Shown: positions 13,191 through 25,181 of the stretch, one piece after another
Layout: each line of letters opens with the position of its first letter
Numbering within the stretch: the stretch's first letter is position 1
Assembly: GCF_026212465.1 (NCBI RefSeq)
Contig: NC_080049.1
Coordinates: 4,644,259 to 4,708,258 of the forward strand
Source of the DNA: Amaranthus tricolor
Lineage: Eukaryota; Streptophyta; Magnoliopsida; Caryophyllales; Amaranthaceae
Length of the DNA stretch: 64,000 nucleotides
Direction: 5' to 3'
The notes under the pieces: generated by a model
Told to the model about the DNA's origin: nothing
The model's database searches: none
The model's input: the letters and a program-made list of their open reading frames with translations, nothing else
Made by a program: the position numbers and the translations under genes

Positions 13191-15460
13191 AGTTTGAGCT
13201 ACTTTATGCGCTAAAGTGGCAAAAACGCTTGAAAACCCTTAAAAGCTCAACTTAACACGCAATTTCTAGCATATGACTATGATTTTCAATTCTAACCACT
13301 TAAACACAATAATATATACCAAATAGTGTTGTGTGCCAAGTAGCCTGCAAGACAAACCAACTTTGAGCTACTTTATGCGCGAAGCAGGATAAAACGCTTA
13401 AAAACCCTTAAAAGCGGAACTTAACACGTATTTTCTAGTATATGACTATGATTTTCAATTTTAACCACTTCAACACAATAAAATATAACAAATAGTGTTG
13501 TGTGCCAAGTTTCGTGCAAAACAAACCATGTTTGAGCTATTTTATGCGCAAAAGTGGCAAAAACACTTAAAAACTTTTAAAATCGCAACTTAACACGTAA
13601 TTTATAGCATATGACTATGATTTTCAATTCTAACCACTTCAACACAATAAAATATACCAAATAGTGTTGTGTGCCAAGTTGCGTGCAAAATAAACCAACT
13701 TTGAGCTACTTTATGCGCAAAAGTGGCAAAAACGCTTTAAAACCTTTAAAATCGTAACTTAATACGTAATTTCTAGCGTTGACTATGATTTTCAATTCTA
13801 ACCCACTTGAACACAACAATATATACCAAATAGTGTTGTGTGCCAAGTTTCGTGCAAAACAAATCAAGTTTGAGCTACTTTATGCGCTAAAGTGGCAAAA
13901 ATGCTTGAAAACCCTTTAAAGCTCAACTTAACACGTAATTTCTAGTATATGACTATGATTTTCAATTCTAACCACTTCAACACAATTATATATCCCAAAC
14001 TATATTCTGTGCCTAGTTTGGTGCAAAACAAACCAAGTTTGAGCTACTTTATGCGCAAAAGTGGCAAAAACGCTTCAAAACCCTTAAAATCGCAACTTAA
14101 CACGTAATTTCTAGCGCATGACTATGATTTTCAATTCTAACCCACTTCAACACAACAATATATACCTAATAGAGTTGTGTGCCAAGTTTCGTGAAAAACA
14201 AATCAAGTTTGAGCTACTTTATGCGCAAAAGTTGCAAAAATGCTTAAAAACCATTAAAAGCTCAACTTCACACGCAATTTCTAGCATATGACTATGATTT
14301 TAAATTCTAACCACTTAAACACAATAATATATACCAAATAGTGTTGTGTGCCAAGTTTATACAAGACAAACCAACTTTGAGCTACTTTATGCGCGAAAGT
14401 GGAAAAAACGCTTAAAAACCCTTAAAAGCGCAAATTAACACGTATTTTCTAGTATATGACTATGATTTTCAATTTTTACCACTTCAACACAATAATATAT
14501 ACCAAATAGTGTTGTGTGCAAACTTTCGTGCAAAACAAACCAACTTTGAGCTACTTTATGCGCAAAAGTGGCAAAAACGCTTTAAAACCCTTAAAATCGT
14601 AACTTAACACGTAATTTCTAGCGTGTGACTATGATTTTCAATTCTAACCCACTTCAACACAACAATATATAACAAATAGTTTTGTATGCCAAGTTTCGTA
14701 CAAAAGAAATCAAGTTTGAGCTACTTTATGCGCTAAAGTGGCAAAAACGCTTGAAAACCCTCAAAAGCTCAACTTAACACGCAATTTCTAGCATATGACT
14801 ATGATTTTCAAATCTAACCACTTAAACACAATAATATATACCAAATAGTGTTGTGTACCAAGTTGCCTGCAAGACAAACCAACTTTGAGCTACTTTATGC
14901 GCGAAAGTGGGAAAAACGCTTAAAAACCCTTAAAACCGGAACTTAACACGTATATTCTAGTATATGACTATGACTTTCAATTTTAACCACTTCAACACAA
15001 TAAAATATAACAAATAGTGTTGTGTGCCAAGTTTCGTGCAAAACAAACCATGTTTGAGCTACTTTATGCGCAAAAGTGGCAAAAACACTTAAAAACTTTC
15101 AAAATAGAAACTGAACACGTAATTTATAGCATATGACTATGATTTTCAATTCTAACCACTTCAACACAATAAAATATACCAAATAGTGTTGTGTGCCAAG
15201 TTGCGTGCAAAATAAACCAAGTTTGAGCTACTTTATGCGCAAAAGTGGCAAAAACGCTTCAAAACCCTTAAAATCGCAACTTAACACGTAATTTCTAGCG
15301 CATGACTATGATTTTCAATTCTAACCCACTTCAACACAACAATATATACCTAATAGAGTTGTGTGCCAAGTTTCGTGCAAAACAAATCAAGTTTGAGCTC
15401 CTTTATGCGCAAATGTGGCAAAAACGCATAAAAACCCCTAAAATCGCAACTTAACACGTA
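13190..15460 (-). repeat. Transitional, more diverged satellite with a 9-monomer duplication
   Basis: Monomers here differ more from their neighbours. The unit with CACAATAAAATATAACAAAT occurs at about 13475 and 14997 and its context repeats with an offset of about 1.52 kb (nine monomers), but with many point differences, so this duplication is older than those to either side. It marks the switch from 7-mer to 12-mer organisation. Confidence 0.6.
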
Positions 15461-17480
15461 ATTTCTAGCGTATGAATATGATTTTCAATTCAAACCCACT
15501 TCAATACAATATATACCAAATATTGTTGTGTGCCAATTTTCGTGCAAAACAAATCAAGTTTGAGCTATTTTATGCGCTAAATTGGCAAAAACGCCTGAAA
15601 ACCCATAAATGCTCAACTTAACACGCAATTTCTAACATATGACTATGATTTGCAATTCTAACCACTTAAACACAATAATATATACCAAATAGTGTTGTGT
15701 GCCAAGTTGCGTGCAAAACAAACCAAGTTTGAGCTTCTTTATGCGCAAAAGTGGCAAAAACGCTTAAAAACCCTTAAAAGCTCAACTTAACACGTAATTT
15801 CTAGCATAAGAGTATGATTTTCAATTCTAACCACTTCAACACAATAATATATACCAAATAGTTTTGTGTGCAAAGTTACGTGCAAAACAAACCAAGTTTG
15901 AGCTACTTTATTTGCAAATGTGGCAAAAACGCTTAAAAATCCTTAAAATCGCAACTTAACACGTATTCTAACATATGACTATGATTTTCAATTTTAACTA
16001 TTTCAAAACAATAATATATACCAAATAGTGTTGTGTGCCATGTTTCGTTGAAAACAAATCAAGTTTGAGCTAGTTTAAGCGCAAAAGTGGCAAAAACGCT
16101 TAAAAACCCTTAAAAGCTCAACTTAACACGTAATTTCTAGCATATGACTATGATTTTCATTTTTAACCACTTCAACACAATAATATATACCAAATAGTGT
16201 TGTGTGCCAACGTTCGTACAAAACAAAACCAGGTTTGAGCTACTCTATGCGCTCAAGTGGCAAGAACGCTTAAAAACCCTTAAAAGCTCAACTTAACACG
16301 TAATTTCTAGCATATGACTCTGATTTTCAATTCTAACCACTTCAACACAATAATATATTTCAAACAGTGTTGTGTGCCTAGTTTCGTGCAAAACAAACCA
16401 AGTTTGAGCTACTTTATGCGCAAAGTTGGCAAAAACGCATAAAAACCCTTAAAAGCTCAACTTAACACGTAATTTCTAGCATATGACTATGATTTTAAAT
16501 TCTAACCACTTCAACACAATAATATAAACCAGATAGTGTTGTGTGCAAAGTTGCGTGCAAAACAAACCAAGTTTGAGCTCCTTTATGCGCAAATGTGGCA
16601 AAAACGCATAAAAACCCCTAAAATCGCAACTTAACACGTAATTTCTAACATATGACTATGATTTTTATTTTTAACCATTTCAACACAATAATATATACAA
16701 AATAGTGTTGTGTGCCAAGTTTCGTTGAAAACATATCAAGTTTGACTTTATGCGCAAAAGTGGCAAAAACGCTTAAAAACCCTTAAAAGCTCAACTTAAC
16801 ACGTAATTTCTATCATATGACTATTTTCAATTTTTAACCACTTCAACACAATAATGTATACCAAATAGTGTTGTGTGCCAAGTTTCGTACAAAACAAAAC
16901 CAGGTTTGAGCTACTCTATGCGCTAAAGTGTTAAGAACGCTTAAAAATGCATAAAATCTCAACTTAACACATAATTTCTAGCATATGACTATGATTTTAA
17001 ATTCTATCCACTTCAACACAATAATATATACCAAATATTATTGTGTGCCAAGTTACGTGCAAAACAAACCCAGTTTAAGCCACTTTATGCGAAAAAGTGG
17101 CAAAAATTCTTAAAAACCCTTAAAAGCTCAAATCAACACGTAATTTCTAGCATATGACTATGATTTTCAATTCTAACCACTTCAACACAATAATATATTT
17201 AAAACAGTGTTGTGTGCCTAGTTTCATACAAAACAAACCAAGTTTGAGCTACTTTATGCGCAAAGTTGGCAAAAACGCATAAAAACCCTTAAAAGCTCAA
17301 CTTAACACGTAATTTCTAGCATATGACTATGATTTTAAATTCTAACCACTTTAACAAAATAATATATTCCAAACAGTGTTGTGCGCCTAGTTTTGTGCAA
17401 AACAAACCAAGTTTGAGCTACTTTATGCGCAAAAATGGCAAAAACGCTTTAAAACCCTTAAAATCGCAACTTAACACGTA
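15461..17480 (-). repeat. 12-monomer HOR unit 1 (~2.02 kb)
   Basis: The unit starts at a distinctive shortened monomer (TATGAATATGATTTTCAATT, then CACTTCAATACAATATATAC, which lacks about 6 bp). A second hallmark is ACACGTATTCTAACATATG, a monomer shortened in another place. Further hallmarks are CCTTTATGCGCAAATGTGGC and TCTATCATATGACTATTTTC. Confidence 0.8.
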
Positions 17481-19841
17481 ATTTCTAGCGTATGAATATG
17501 ATTTTCAATTCAAACCCACTTCAATACAATATATACCAAATATTGTTGTGTGCCAATTTTCGTGCAAAACAAATCAAGTTTGAGCTATTTTATGCGCTAA
17601 ATTGGCAAAAACGCCTGAAAACCCATAAATGCTCAACTTAACACGCAATTTCTAACATATGACTATGATTTTCAATTCTAACCACTTAAACACAATAATA
17701 TATACCAAATAGTGTTGTGTGCCAAGTTGCGTGCAAAACAAACCAAGTTTGAGCTTCTTTATGCGCAAAAGTGGCAAAAACGCTTAAAAACCCTTAAAAG
17801 CTCAACTTAACACGTAATTTCTAGCATAAGAGTATGATTTTCAATTCTAACCACTTCAACACAATAATATATACCAAATAGTTTTGTGTGCAAAGTTACG
17901 TGCAAAAGAAACCAAGTTTGAGCTACTTTATGCGCAAATGTGGCAAAAACGCTTAAAAATCCTTAAAATCGCAACTTAACACGTATTCTAACATATGACT
18001 ATGATTTTCAATTTTAACTATTTCAAAACAATAATATATACCAAATAGTGTTGTGTGCCATGTTTCGTTGAAAACAAATCAAGTTTGAGCTACTTTAAGC
18101 GCAAAAGTGGCAAAAACGCATAAAAACCCTTAAAAGCTCAACTTAACACGTAATTTCTAGCATATGACTATGATTTTAAATTCTAACCACTTCAACACAA
18201 TAATATAAACCAGATAGTGTTGTGTGCAAAGTTGCGTGCAAAACAAACCAAGTTTGAGCTCCTTTATGCGCAAATGTGGCAAAAACGCATAAAAACCCCT
18301 AAAATCGCAACTTAACACGTAATTTCTAACATATGACTATGATTTTTATTTTTAACCATTTCAACACAATAATATATACAAAATAGTATTGTGTGCCAAG
18401 TTTCGTTGAAAACATATCAAGTTTGAGCTAGTTTAAGCGCAAAAGTGGCAAAAACGCTTAAAAACCCTTAAAAGCTCAACTTAACACGTAATTTCTAGCA
18501 TATGACTATGATTTTCATTTTTAACCACTTCAACACAATAATATATACCAAATAGTGTTGTGTGCCAACGTTCATACAAAACAAAACCAGGTTTGAGCTA
18601 CTCTATGCGCTCAAGTGGCAAGAACGCTTAAAAACCCTTAAAAGCTCAACTTAACACGTAATTTCTAGCATATGACTCTGATTTTCAATTCTAACCACTT
18701 CAACACAATAATATATTTCAAACAGTGTTGTGTGCCTAGTTTCGTGCAAAACAAACCAAGTTTGAGCTACTTTATGCGCAAAGTTGGCAAAAACGCATAA
18801 AAACCCTTAAAAGCTCAACTTAACACGTAATTTCTAGCATATGACTATGATTTTAAATTCTAACCACTTCAACACAATAATATAAACCAGATAGTGTTGT
18901 GTGCAAAGTTGCGTGCAAAACAAACCAAGTTTGAGCTCCTTTATGCGCAAATGTGGCAAAAACGCATAAAAACCCCTAAAATCGCAACTTAACACGTAAT
19001 TTCTAACATATGACTATGATTTTTATTTTTAACCATTTCAACACAATAATATATACAAAATAGTGTTGTGTGCCAAGTTTCGTTGAAAACATATCAAGTT
19101 TGAGCTACTTTATGCGCAAAAGTGGCAAAAACGCTTAAAACCCTTAAAAGCTCAACTTAACACGTAATTTCTATCATATGACTATTTTCAATTTTTAACC
19201 AATTCAACACAATAATATATACCAAATAGTGTTGTGTGCCAAGTTTCGTACAAAACAAAACCAGGTTTGAGCTACTCTATGCGCTAAAGTGGTAAGAACG
19301 CTTAAAAATGCATAAAATCTCAACTTAACACATAATTTCTAGCATATGACTATGATTTTAAATTCTATCCACTTCAACACAATAATATATACCAAATATT
19401 ATTGTGTGCCAAGTTACGTGCAAAACAAACCCAGTTTGAGCCACTTTATGCGCAAAAGTGGCAAAAATTCTTAAAAACCCTAAAAAGCTCAAATCAACAC
19501 GTAATTTCTAGCATATGACTATGATTTTCAATTCTAACCACTTCAACACAATAATATATTTAAAACAGTGTTGTGTGCCTAGTTTCATGCAAAACAAACA
19601 AAGTTTGAGCTACATTATGCGCAAAGTTGGCAAAAACGCATAAAAACCCTTAAAAGCTCAATTTAACACGTAATTTCTAGCATATGACTATGATTTTAAA
19701 TTCTAACCACTTCAACAAAATAATATATTCCAAACAGTGTTGTGCGCCTAGTTTTGTGCAAAACAAACCAAGTTTGAGCTACTTTATGCGCAAAAGTGGC
19801 AAAAACGCTTTAAAACCCTTAAAATCGCAACTTAGCACGTA
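17481..19841 (-). repeat. 12-monomer HOR unit 2, expanded to 14 monomers (~2.36 kb)
   Basis: This unit has the same hallmarks as the first but is about 340 bp longer. The CCTTTATGCGCAAATGTGGC monomer appears twice, at about 18261 and 18936, four monomers apart. This is consistent with an unequal exchange inside the unit that added a net two monomers. Confidence 0.75.
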
Positions 19842-21866
19842 ATTTCTAGCGTATGAATATGATTTTCAATTCAAACCCACTTCAATACAATATATACCAA
19901 ATATTGTTGTGTGCCAATTTTTGTGCAAAACAAATCAAGTTTGAGCTATTTTATGCGCTAAATTGGCAAAAAACGCCTGAAAACCCATAAATGCTCAACT
20001 TAACACGCTATTTCTAACATATGACTATGATTTTCAATTCTAACCACTTAAACATAATAATATATACCAAATAGTGTTGTGTGCCAAGTTGCGTGCAAAA
20101 CAAACCAAGTTTGAGCTTCTTTATGCGCAAAAGTGGCAAAAACGCTTAAAAACCCTTAAAAGCTCAACTTAACACGTAATTTCTAGCATAAGAGTATGAT
20201 TTTCAATTCTAACCACTTCAACACAATAATATATACCAAATAGTTTTGTGTGCAAAGTTACGTGCAAAACAAACCAAGTTTGAGCTACTTTATGCGCAAA
20301 TGTGGCAAAAACGCTTAAAAATCCTTAAAATCGCAACTTAACACGTATTCTAACATATGACTATGATTTTCAATTTTAACTATTTCAAAACAATAATATA
20401 TACCAAATAGTGTTGTGTGCCATGTTTCGTTGAAAACAAATCAAGTTTGAGCTAGTTTAAGCGCAAAAGTGGCAAAAACGCTTAAAAACCCTTAAAAGCT
20501 CAACTTAACACGTAATTTCTAGCATATGACTATGATTTTCATTTTTAACCACTTCAACACAATAATATATACCAAATAGTGTTGTGTGCCAACGTTCGTA
20601 CAAAACAAAACCAGGTTTGAGCTACTCTATGCGCTCAAGTGGCAAGAACGCTTAAAAACCCTTAAAAGCTCAACTTAACACGTAATTTCTAGCATATGAC
20701 TCTGATTTTCAATTCTAACCACTTCAACACAATAATATATTTCAAACAGTGTTGTGTGCCTAGTTTCGTGCAAAACAAACCAAGTTTGAGCTACTTTATG
20801 CGCAAAGTTGGCAAAAACGCATAAAAACCCTTAAAAGCTCAACTTAACACGTAATTTCTAGCATATGACTATGATTTTAAATTCTAACCACTTCAACACA
20901 ATAATATAAACCAGATAGTGTTGTGTGCAAAGTTGCGTGCAAAACAAACCAAGTTTGAGCTCCTTTATGCGCAAATGTGGCAAAAACGCATAAAAACCCC
21001 TAAAATCGCAACATAACACGTAATTTCTAACATATGACTATGATTTTTATTTTTAACCATTTCAACACAATAATATATACAAAATAGTGTTGTGTGCCAA
21101 GTTTCGTTGAAAACATATCAAGTTTGAGCTACTTTATGCGCAAAAGTGGCAAAAACGCTTAAAAACCCTTAAAAGCTCAACTTAACACGTAATTTCTATC
21201 ATATGACTATTTTCAATTTTTAACCACTTCAACACAATAATATATACCAAATAGTGTTGTGTGCCAAGTTTCGTACAAAACAAAACCAGGTTTGAGCTAC
21301 TCTATGCGCTAAAGTGTTAAGAACGCTTAAAAATGCATAAAATCTCAACTTAACACATAATTTCTAGCATATGACTATGATTTTAAATTCTATCCACTTC
21401 AACACAATAATATATACCAAATATTATTGTGTGCCAAGTTACGTGCAAAACAAACCCAGTTTGAGCCACTTTATGCGCAAAAGTGGCAAAAATTCTTAAA
21501 AACCCTTAAAAGCTCAAATCAACACGTAATTTCTAGCATATGACTATGATTTTCAATTCTAACCACTTCAACACAATAATATATTTAAAACAGTGTTGTG
21601 TGCCTAGTTTCATGCAAAACAAACCAAGTTTGAGCTACTTTATGCGCAAAGTTGGCAAAAACGCATAAAAACCCTTAAAAGCTCAACTTAACACGTAATT
21701 TCTAGCATATGACTATGATTTTAAATTCTAACCACTTCAACAAAATAATATATTCCAAACAGTGATTTGCGCCTAGTTTTGTGCAAAACAAACCAAGTTT
21801 GAGCTACTTTATGCGCAAAAGTGGCAAAAACGCTTTAAAACCCTTAAAATCGCAACTTAGCACGTA
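19842..21866 (-). repeat. 12-monomer HOR unit 3 (~2.03 kb)
   Basis: This is a near-perfect repeat of the first 12-mer unit, with the private variant CTTAGCACGTAATTT at its start. That variant is shared with the following unit, which suggests these two are each other's closest copies. Confidence 0.8.
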
Positions 21867-23900
21867 ATTTCTAGCGTATGAATATGATTTTCAATTCAAA
21901 CCCACTTCAATACAATATATACCAAATATTGTTGTGTGCCAATTTTCGTGCAAAACAAATCAAGTTTGAGCTATTTTATGCGCTAAATTGGCAAAAACGC
22001 TTGAAAACCCATAAATGCTCAACTTAACACGCAATTTCTAACATATGACTATGATTTTCAATTCTAACCACTTAAACACAATAATATATACCAAATAGTG
22101 TTGTGTGCCAAGTTGCGTGCAAAACAAACCAAGTTTGAGCTTCTTTATGCGCAAAAGTGGCAAAAACGCTTAAAAACCCTTAAAAGCTCAACTTAACACG
22201 TAATTTCTAGCATAAGAGTATGATTTTCAATTCTAACCACTTCAACACAATAATATATACCAAATAGTTTTGTGTGCAAAGTTACGTGCAAAACAAACCA
22301 AGTTTGAGCTACTTTATGCGCAAATGTGGCAAAAACGCTTAAAAATCCTTAAAATCGCAACTTAACACGTATTCTAACATATGACTATGATTTTCAATTT
22401 TAACTATTTCAAAACAATAATATATATACCAAATAGTGTTGTGTGCCATGTTTCGTTGAAAACAAATCAAGTTTGAGCTAGTTTAAGCGCAAAAGTGGCA
22501 AAAACGCTTAAAAACCCTTAAAAGCTCAACTTAACACGTAATTTCTAGCATATGACTATGATTTTCATTTTTAACCACTTCAACACAATAATATATACCA
22601 AATAGTGTTGTGTGCCAACGTTCGTACAAAACAAAACCAGGTTTGAGCTACTCTATGCGCTCAAGTGGCAAGAACGCTTAAAAACCCTTTAAAAGCTCAA
22701 CTTAACACGTAATTTCTAGCATATGACTCTGATTTTCAATTCTAACCACTTCAACACAATAATATATTTCAAACAGTGTTGTGTGCCTAGTTTCGTGCAA
22801 AACAAACCAAGTTTGAGCTACTTTATGCGCAAAGTTGGCAAAAACGCATAAAAAACCCTTAAAAGCTCAACTTAACACGTAATTTCTATCATATGACTAT
22901 GATTTTAAATTCTAACCACTTCAACACAATAATATAAACCAGATAGTGTTGTGTGCAAAGTTTGCGTTGCAAAACAAACCAAGTTTGAGCTCCTTTGTGC
23001 GCAAATGTGGCAAAAACGCATAAAAACCCCTAAAATCGCAACTTAACACGTAATTTCTAACATATGACTATGATTTTTATTTTTTACCATTTCAACACAA
23101 TAATATATACAAAATAGTGTTGTGTGCCTAGTTTCGTTGAAAACATATCAAGTTTGAGCTACTTTATGCGCAAAAGTGGCAAAAAACGCTTAAAAACCCT
23201 TAAAAGCTCAACTTAACACGTAATTTCTATCATATGACTATTTTCAATTTTTAACCACTTCAACACAATAATATATACCAAATAGTGTTGTGTGCCAAGT
23301 TTCGTACAAAACAAAACCAGGTTTGAGCTACTCTATGCGCTAAAGTGGTAAGAACGCTTAAAAATGCATAAAATCTCAACTTAACACATAATTTCTAGCA
23401 TATGACTATGATTTTAAATTCTATCCACTTCAACACAATAATATATACCAAATATTGATTGTGTGCCAAGTTACGTGCAAAACAAACCCAGTTTGAGCCA
23501 CTTTATGCGAAAAAGTGGCAAAAATTCTTAAAAACCCTTAAAAGCTCAAATCAACACGTAATATCTAGCATATGACTATGATTTTCAATTCTAACCACTT
23601 CAACACAATAATATATTTAAAACAATGTTGTGTGCCTAGTTTCATACAAAACAAACCAAGTTTGAGCTACTTTATGCGCAAAGTTGGCAAAAACGCATAA
23701 AAACCCTTAAAAGCTCAACTTAACACGTAATTTCTAGCATATGACTATGATTTTAAATTCTAACCACTTTAACAAAATAATATATTCCAAACAGTGTTGT
23801 GCGCCTAGTTTTGTGCAAAACAAACCAAGTTTGAGCTACTTTATGCGCAAAAGTGGCAAAAAAACGCTTTAAAACCCTTAAAATCGCAACTTAACACGTA
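21867..23900 (-). repeat. 12-monomer HOR unit 4, ends at assembly gap
   Basis: This unit is complete: its expected end, where the next TATGAATATG monomer should start, falls exactly at the gap. It has extra single-base insertions relative to the units to its left (for example TTTGCGTTGCAAAAC near 22960, AAAAAAACGC near 23860 and a TA duplication at 22425), as is usual for poorly polished sequence at a contig end. Confidence 0.8.
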
Positions 23901-24000
23901 NNNNNNNNNNNNNNNNNNNNNNNNNNNNNNNNNNNNNNNNNNNNNNNNNNNNNNNNNNNNNNNNNNNNNNNNNNNNNNNNNNNNNNNNNNNNNNNNNNNN
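23901..24000. other. Assembly gap (100 N)
   Basis: Exactly 100 Ns, the conventional size for a gap of unknown length. Satellite orientation reverses across it, so the true distance and the relative orientation of the two sides are not established by this sequence. Confidence 1.
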
Positions 24001-24377
24001 TTTTAGGGGTTTTTTAAGTGTTTTTGTCAATTTCGCGCGGTAAAGTAGGTCAAACATGGTTTGTTATGCACGAAACCTGGCACACAACACTATTTGGCAT
24101 ATATTATTTTGTTGAAATTGTTGGAATTGAAAATAATAGTCATATGCTAGAAATTAGAAGTTAAGTTGCGATTTTAAGGGTTTTTAAGTGTTTTTGTTTA
24201 ATTTCGCGCGTAAAGTAGCTCAAACTTTGTTTGTTTTGCACGAAACTTGGCATACAACACTATTTTGTATATATTAATTGTGTAGAAGTTGTTAGAATTG
24301 AAAATAATAGTCATATTCTAGAATTTTACGTGTTAAGTTGCGATTTTATGCGTTTTTTAAGCGTTTTTGTCAATTTC
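24001..24377 (+). repeat. Satellite, partial block before CACTA fragment 1
   Basis: About 2.2 monomers, the tail of a composite unit cut by the gap. They are the GTCAATTTCGCGCG- and TTTAATTTCGCGCG-type monomers that always precede the fragment. Extra bases (CGCGCGGTAAAG, TATATTAATTGTG) compared with the other units point to lower base accuracy at the contig edge. Confidence 0.9.
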
Positions 24378-25181
24378 TAACATCTATTTTCTCTTAATGC
24401 TTTCAACAACCTTCTTCTTCCGTTGACTGCGGCTACTACGCGCTGAAGTTTATGGACGATATTATAAATTCCGTGAAGGACTTTGGAGTCGAAAATATAG
24501 ATGCCGTAAGTATTTGTTACATTTTTAATTAAATATATTATTGGTAAAATCTAATGTTAATACTAATCTTTTATTTTAATATTATATATAGGTTTTTAAA
24601 CAACATTCTGAGGGAAACACGCCCTTTGAAAAGTGAAGAGATGCGCGAAATAAAAGACAAGATTGCCGTGCATCTTGCTAATATTTGTCCTTAATAAATT
24701 CTAATTACAGTAGATTATTTTTTATACTTTAATGTATATATATATATGTACGTAATATTAATTATATTATATATACGAGCGAGAGTTTATTATTACTATT
24801 GCATTATTATAATGTTGATTAATGTGATTATCATTGGACTAATCACTGTTATTACATTGTATTATTATTGCATTATTATAAAGATAAAACAGAAAAAGAA
24901 AAAAAAAAAAAAAAAAGAGGTAGTTGATGCGGTTTTGAACATGACCGCAGCAAATAAAAGAGTGTTATTTGCTGCGGTTTTGGCCCATGACCGCAGCAAA
25001 TAACACTCTTTATTTGCTGCGGTTTTTCCCCATGACCGCAGCAAATAAGTCCCATATTTGCTGCGGTTTTGAACCGCCGCAATTAAAGTACGACATTTGC
25101 TACTATCACAATTGCTGGGGGCCAAAACCGCAGCAAATAATGGCAAAATAACCGCAGCAAATGATGTTTTTTCCACTAGTG
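24378..25181 (+). mobile_element. Truncated CACTA (En/Spm-like) transposon 3' end, copy 1
   Basis: Reading left to right: an abrupt internal start after satellite GTCAATTTC; the end of a Ulp1-like gene (24404-24694); AT-rich DNA with a (TA)n run; a poly(A) run near 24897-24916; a subterminal repeat block at 24926-25181; and the terminus CACTAGTG. Its reverse complement starts CACTAGTGGAAAAAACATCA, the form of a CACTA-family terminal inverted repeat followed by subterminal repeats. The 5' end is absent, so no target-site duplication can be scored. This copy differs by an 11-bp insertion (TTGCATTATTA type, shared only with copy 14), GAACCGCCGCAATT, CCCCATGACC and AATAACCGC. Confidence 0.9.
24404..24694 (+). 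pseudogene. Ulp1-like (C48) protease C-terminal fragment, copy 1, frameshifted
   Basis: The upstream exon (24404-24505) reads QQPSSSVDCGYYALKFMDDI and on to VENIDA. The DCGYY segment matches the region around the catalytic Cys of Ulp1/SENP proteases as encoded in many plant CACTA elements. An 86-nt GTAAGT...ATATAG intron (24506-24591) is in phase 0. In the last exon a T is inserted (GTTTTTAAAC), so the frame shifts and meets TGA at 24634-24636. The normal TGA after ICP is TAA here. The family's catalytic His and Asp would lie upstream and are missing, so no copy can encode an active protease. The 5' boundary looks like a broken intron acceptor (CTTTCAACAACC, no AG). Confidence 0.85.

Larger units (their letters stand above)
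1..23900 (-). repeat. Tandem satellite array, ~170-bp monomer, minus orientation
   Basis: The whole stretch is head-to-tail copies of one AT-rich monomer. The landmark CATATGACTATGATTTT recurs at about 61, 231, 400 and 570, so the unit is about 169-170 bp and the stretch holds about 140 copies. Constant landmarks in + strand order are ATTTCTAGCATATGACTATG, CCACTTCAACACAATAATAT, AGTGTTGTGTGCCAAGTTTC, TTTGAGCTACTTTATGCGCA and AGTGGCAAAAACGCTTAAAA. Read in reverse complement these are the same monomer as at 24001-64000, so this array is annotated on the minus strand. Monomers differ mainly in AAAATCGCAACTT versus AAAAGCTCAACTT, in CGTAATTT versus CGCAATTT, and in short indels. These variants repeat in fixed order and define the higher-order repeats listed separately. 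No gene is visible inside. The satellite family is not one I can name. Confidence 0.97.

Noticed and set aside
1..23900. CRISPR-like regularly spaced repeats
   Set aside because: The repeat is a contiguous monomer of about 170 bp without unique spacers, in a eukaryotic satellite context.
24300..24380. 5' terminal inverted repeat or target-site duplication of the CACTA element
   Set aside because: No CACTAGTGG-type start or GCAGCAAAT cluster occurs at the left end of any fragment; the left border is an internal break.
24897..24916. Poly(A) run as the tail of a LINE, SINE or processed transcript
   Set aside because: It lies inside the element, about 265 bp before its CACTA terminus and upstream of the subterminal repeats, in all 16 units. 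No retroelement sequence precedes it, and the Ulp1 intron is retained.
24746..25176. Open frames of 60-120 codons on both strands over the 3' AT-rich part, poly(A) and subterminal repeats of each CACTA fragment (recurring near 26.8, 28.7, 30.6, 32.5 kb and so on to 53.8 kb)
   Set aside because: They translate non-coding repeats: poly-Phe from the poly(A) run, and CCGHG/LLRSWAKTAANK-type strings from the GCAGCAAAT motifs. They exist on both strands at once because the DNA is palindromic, and they shift with A-run length.
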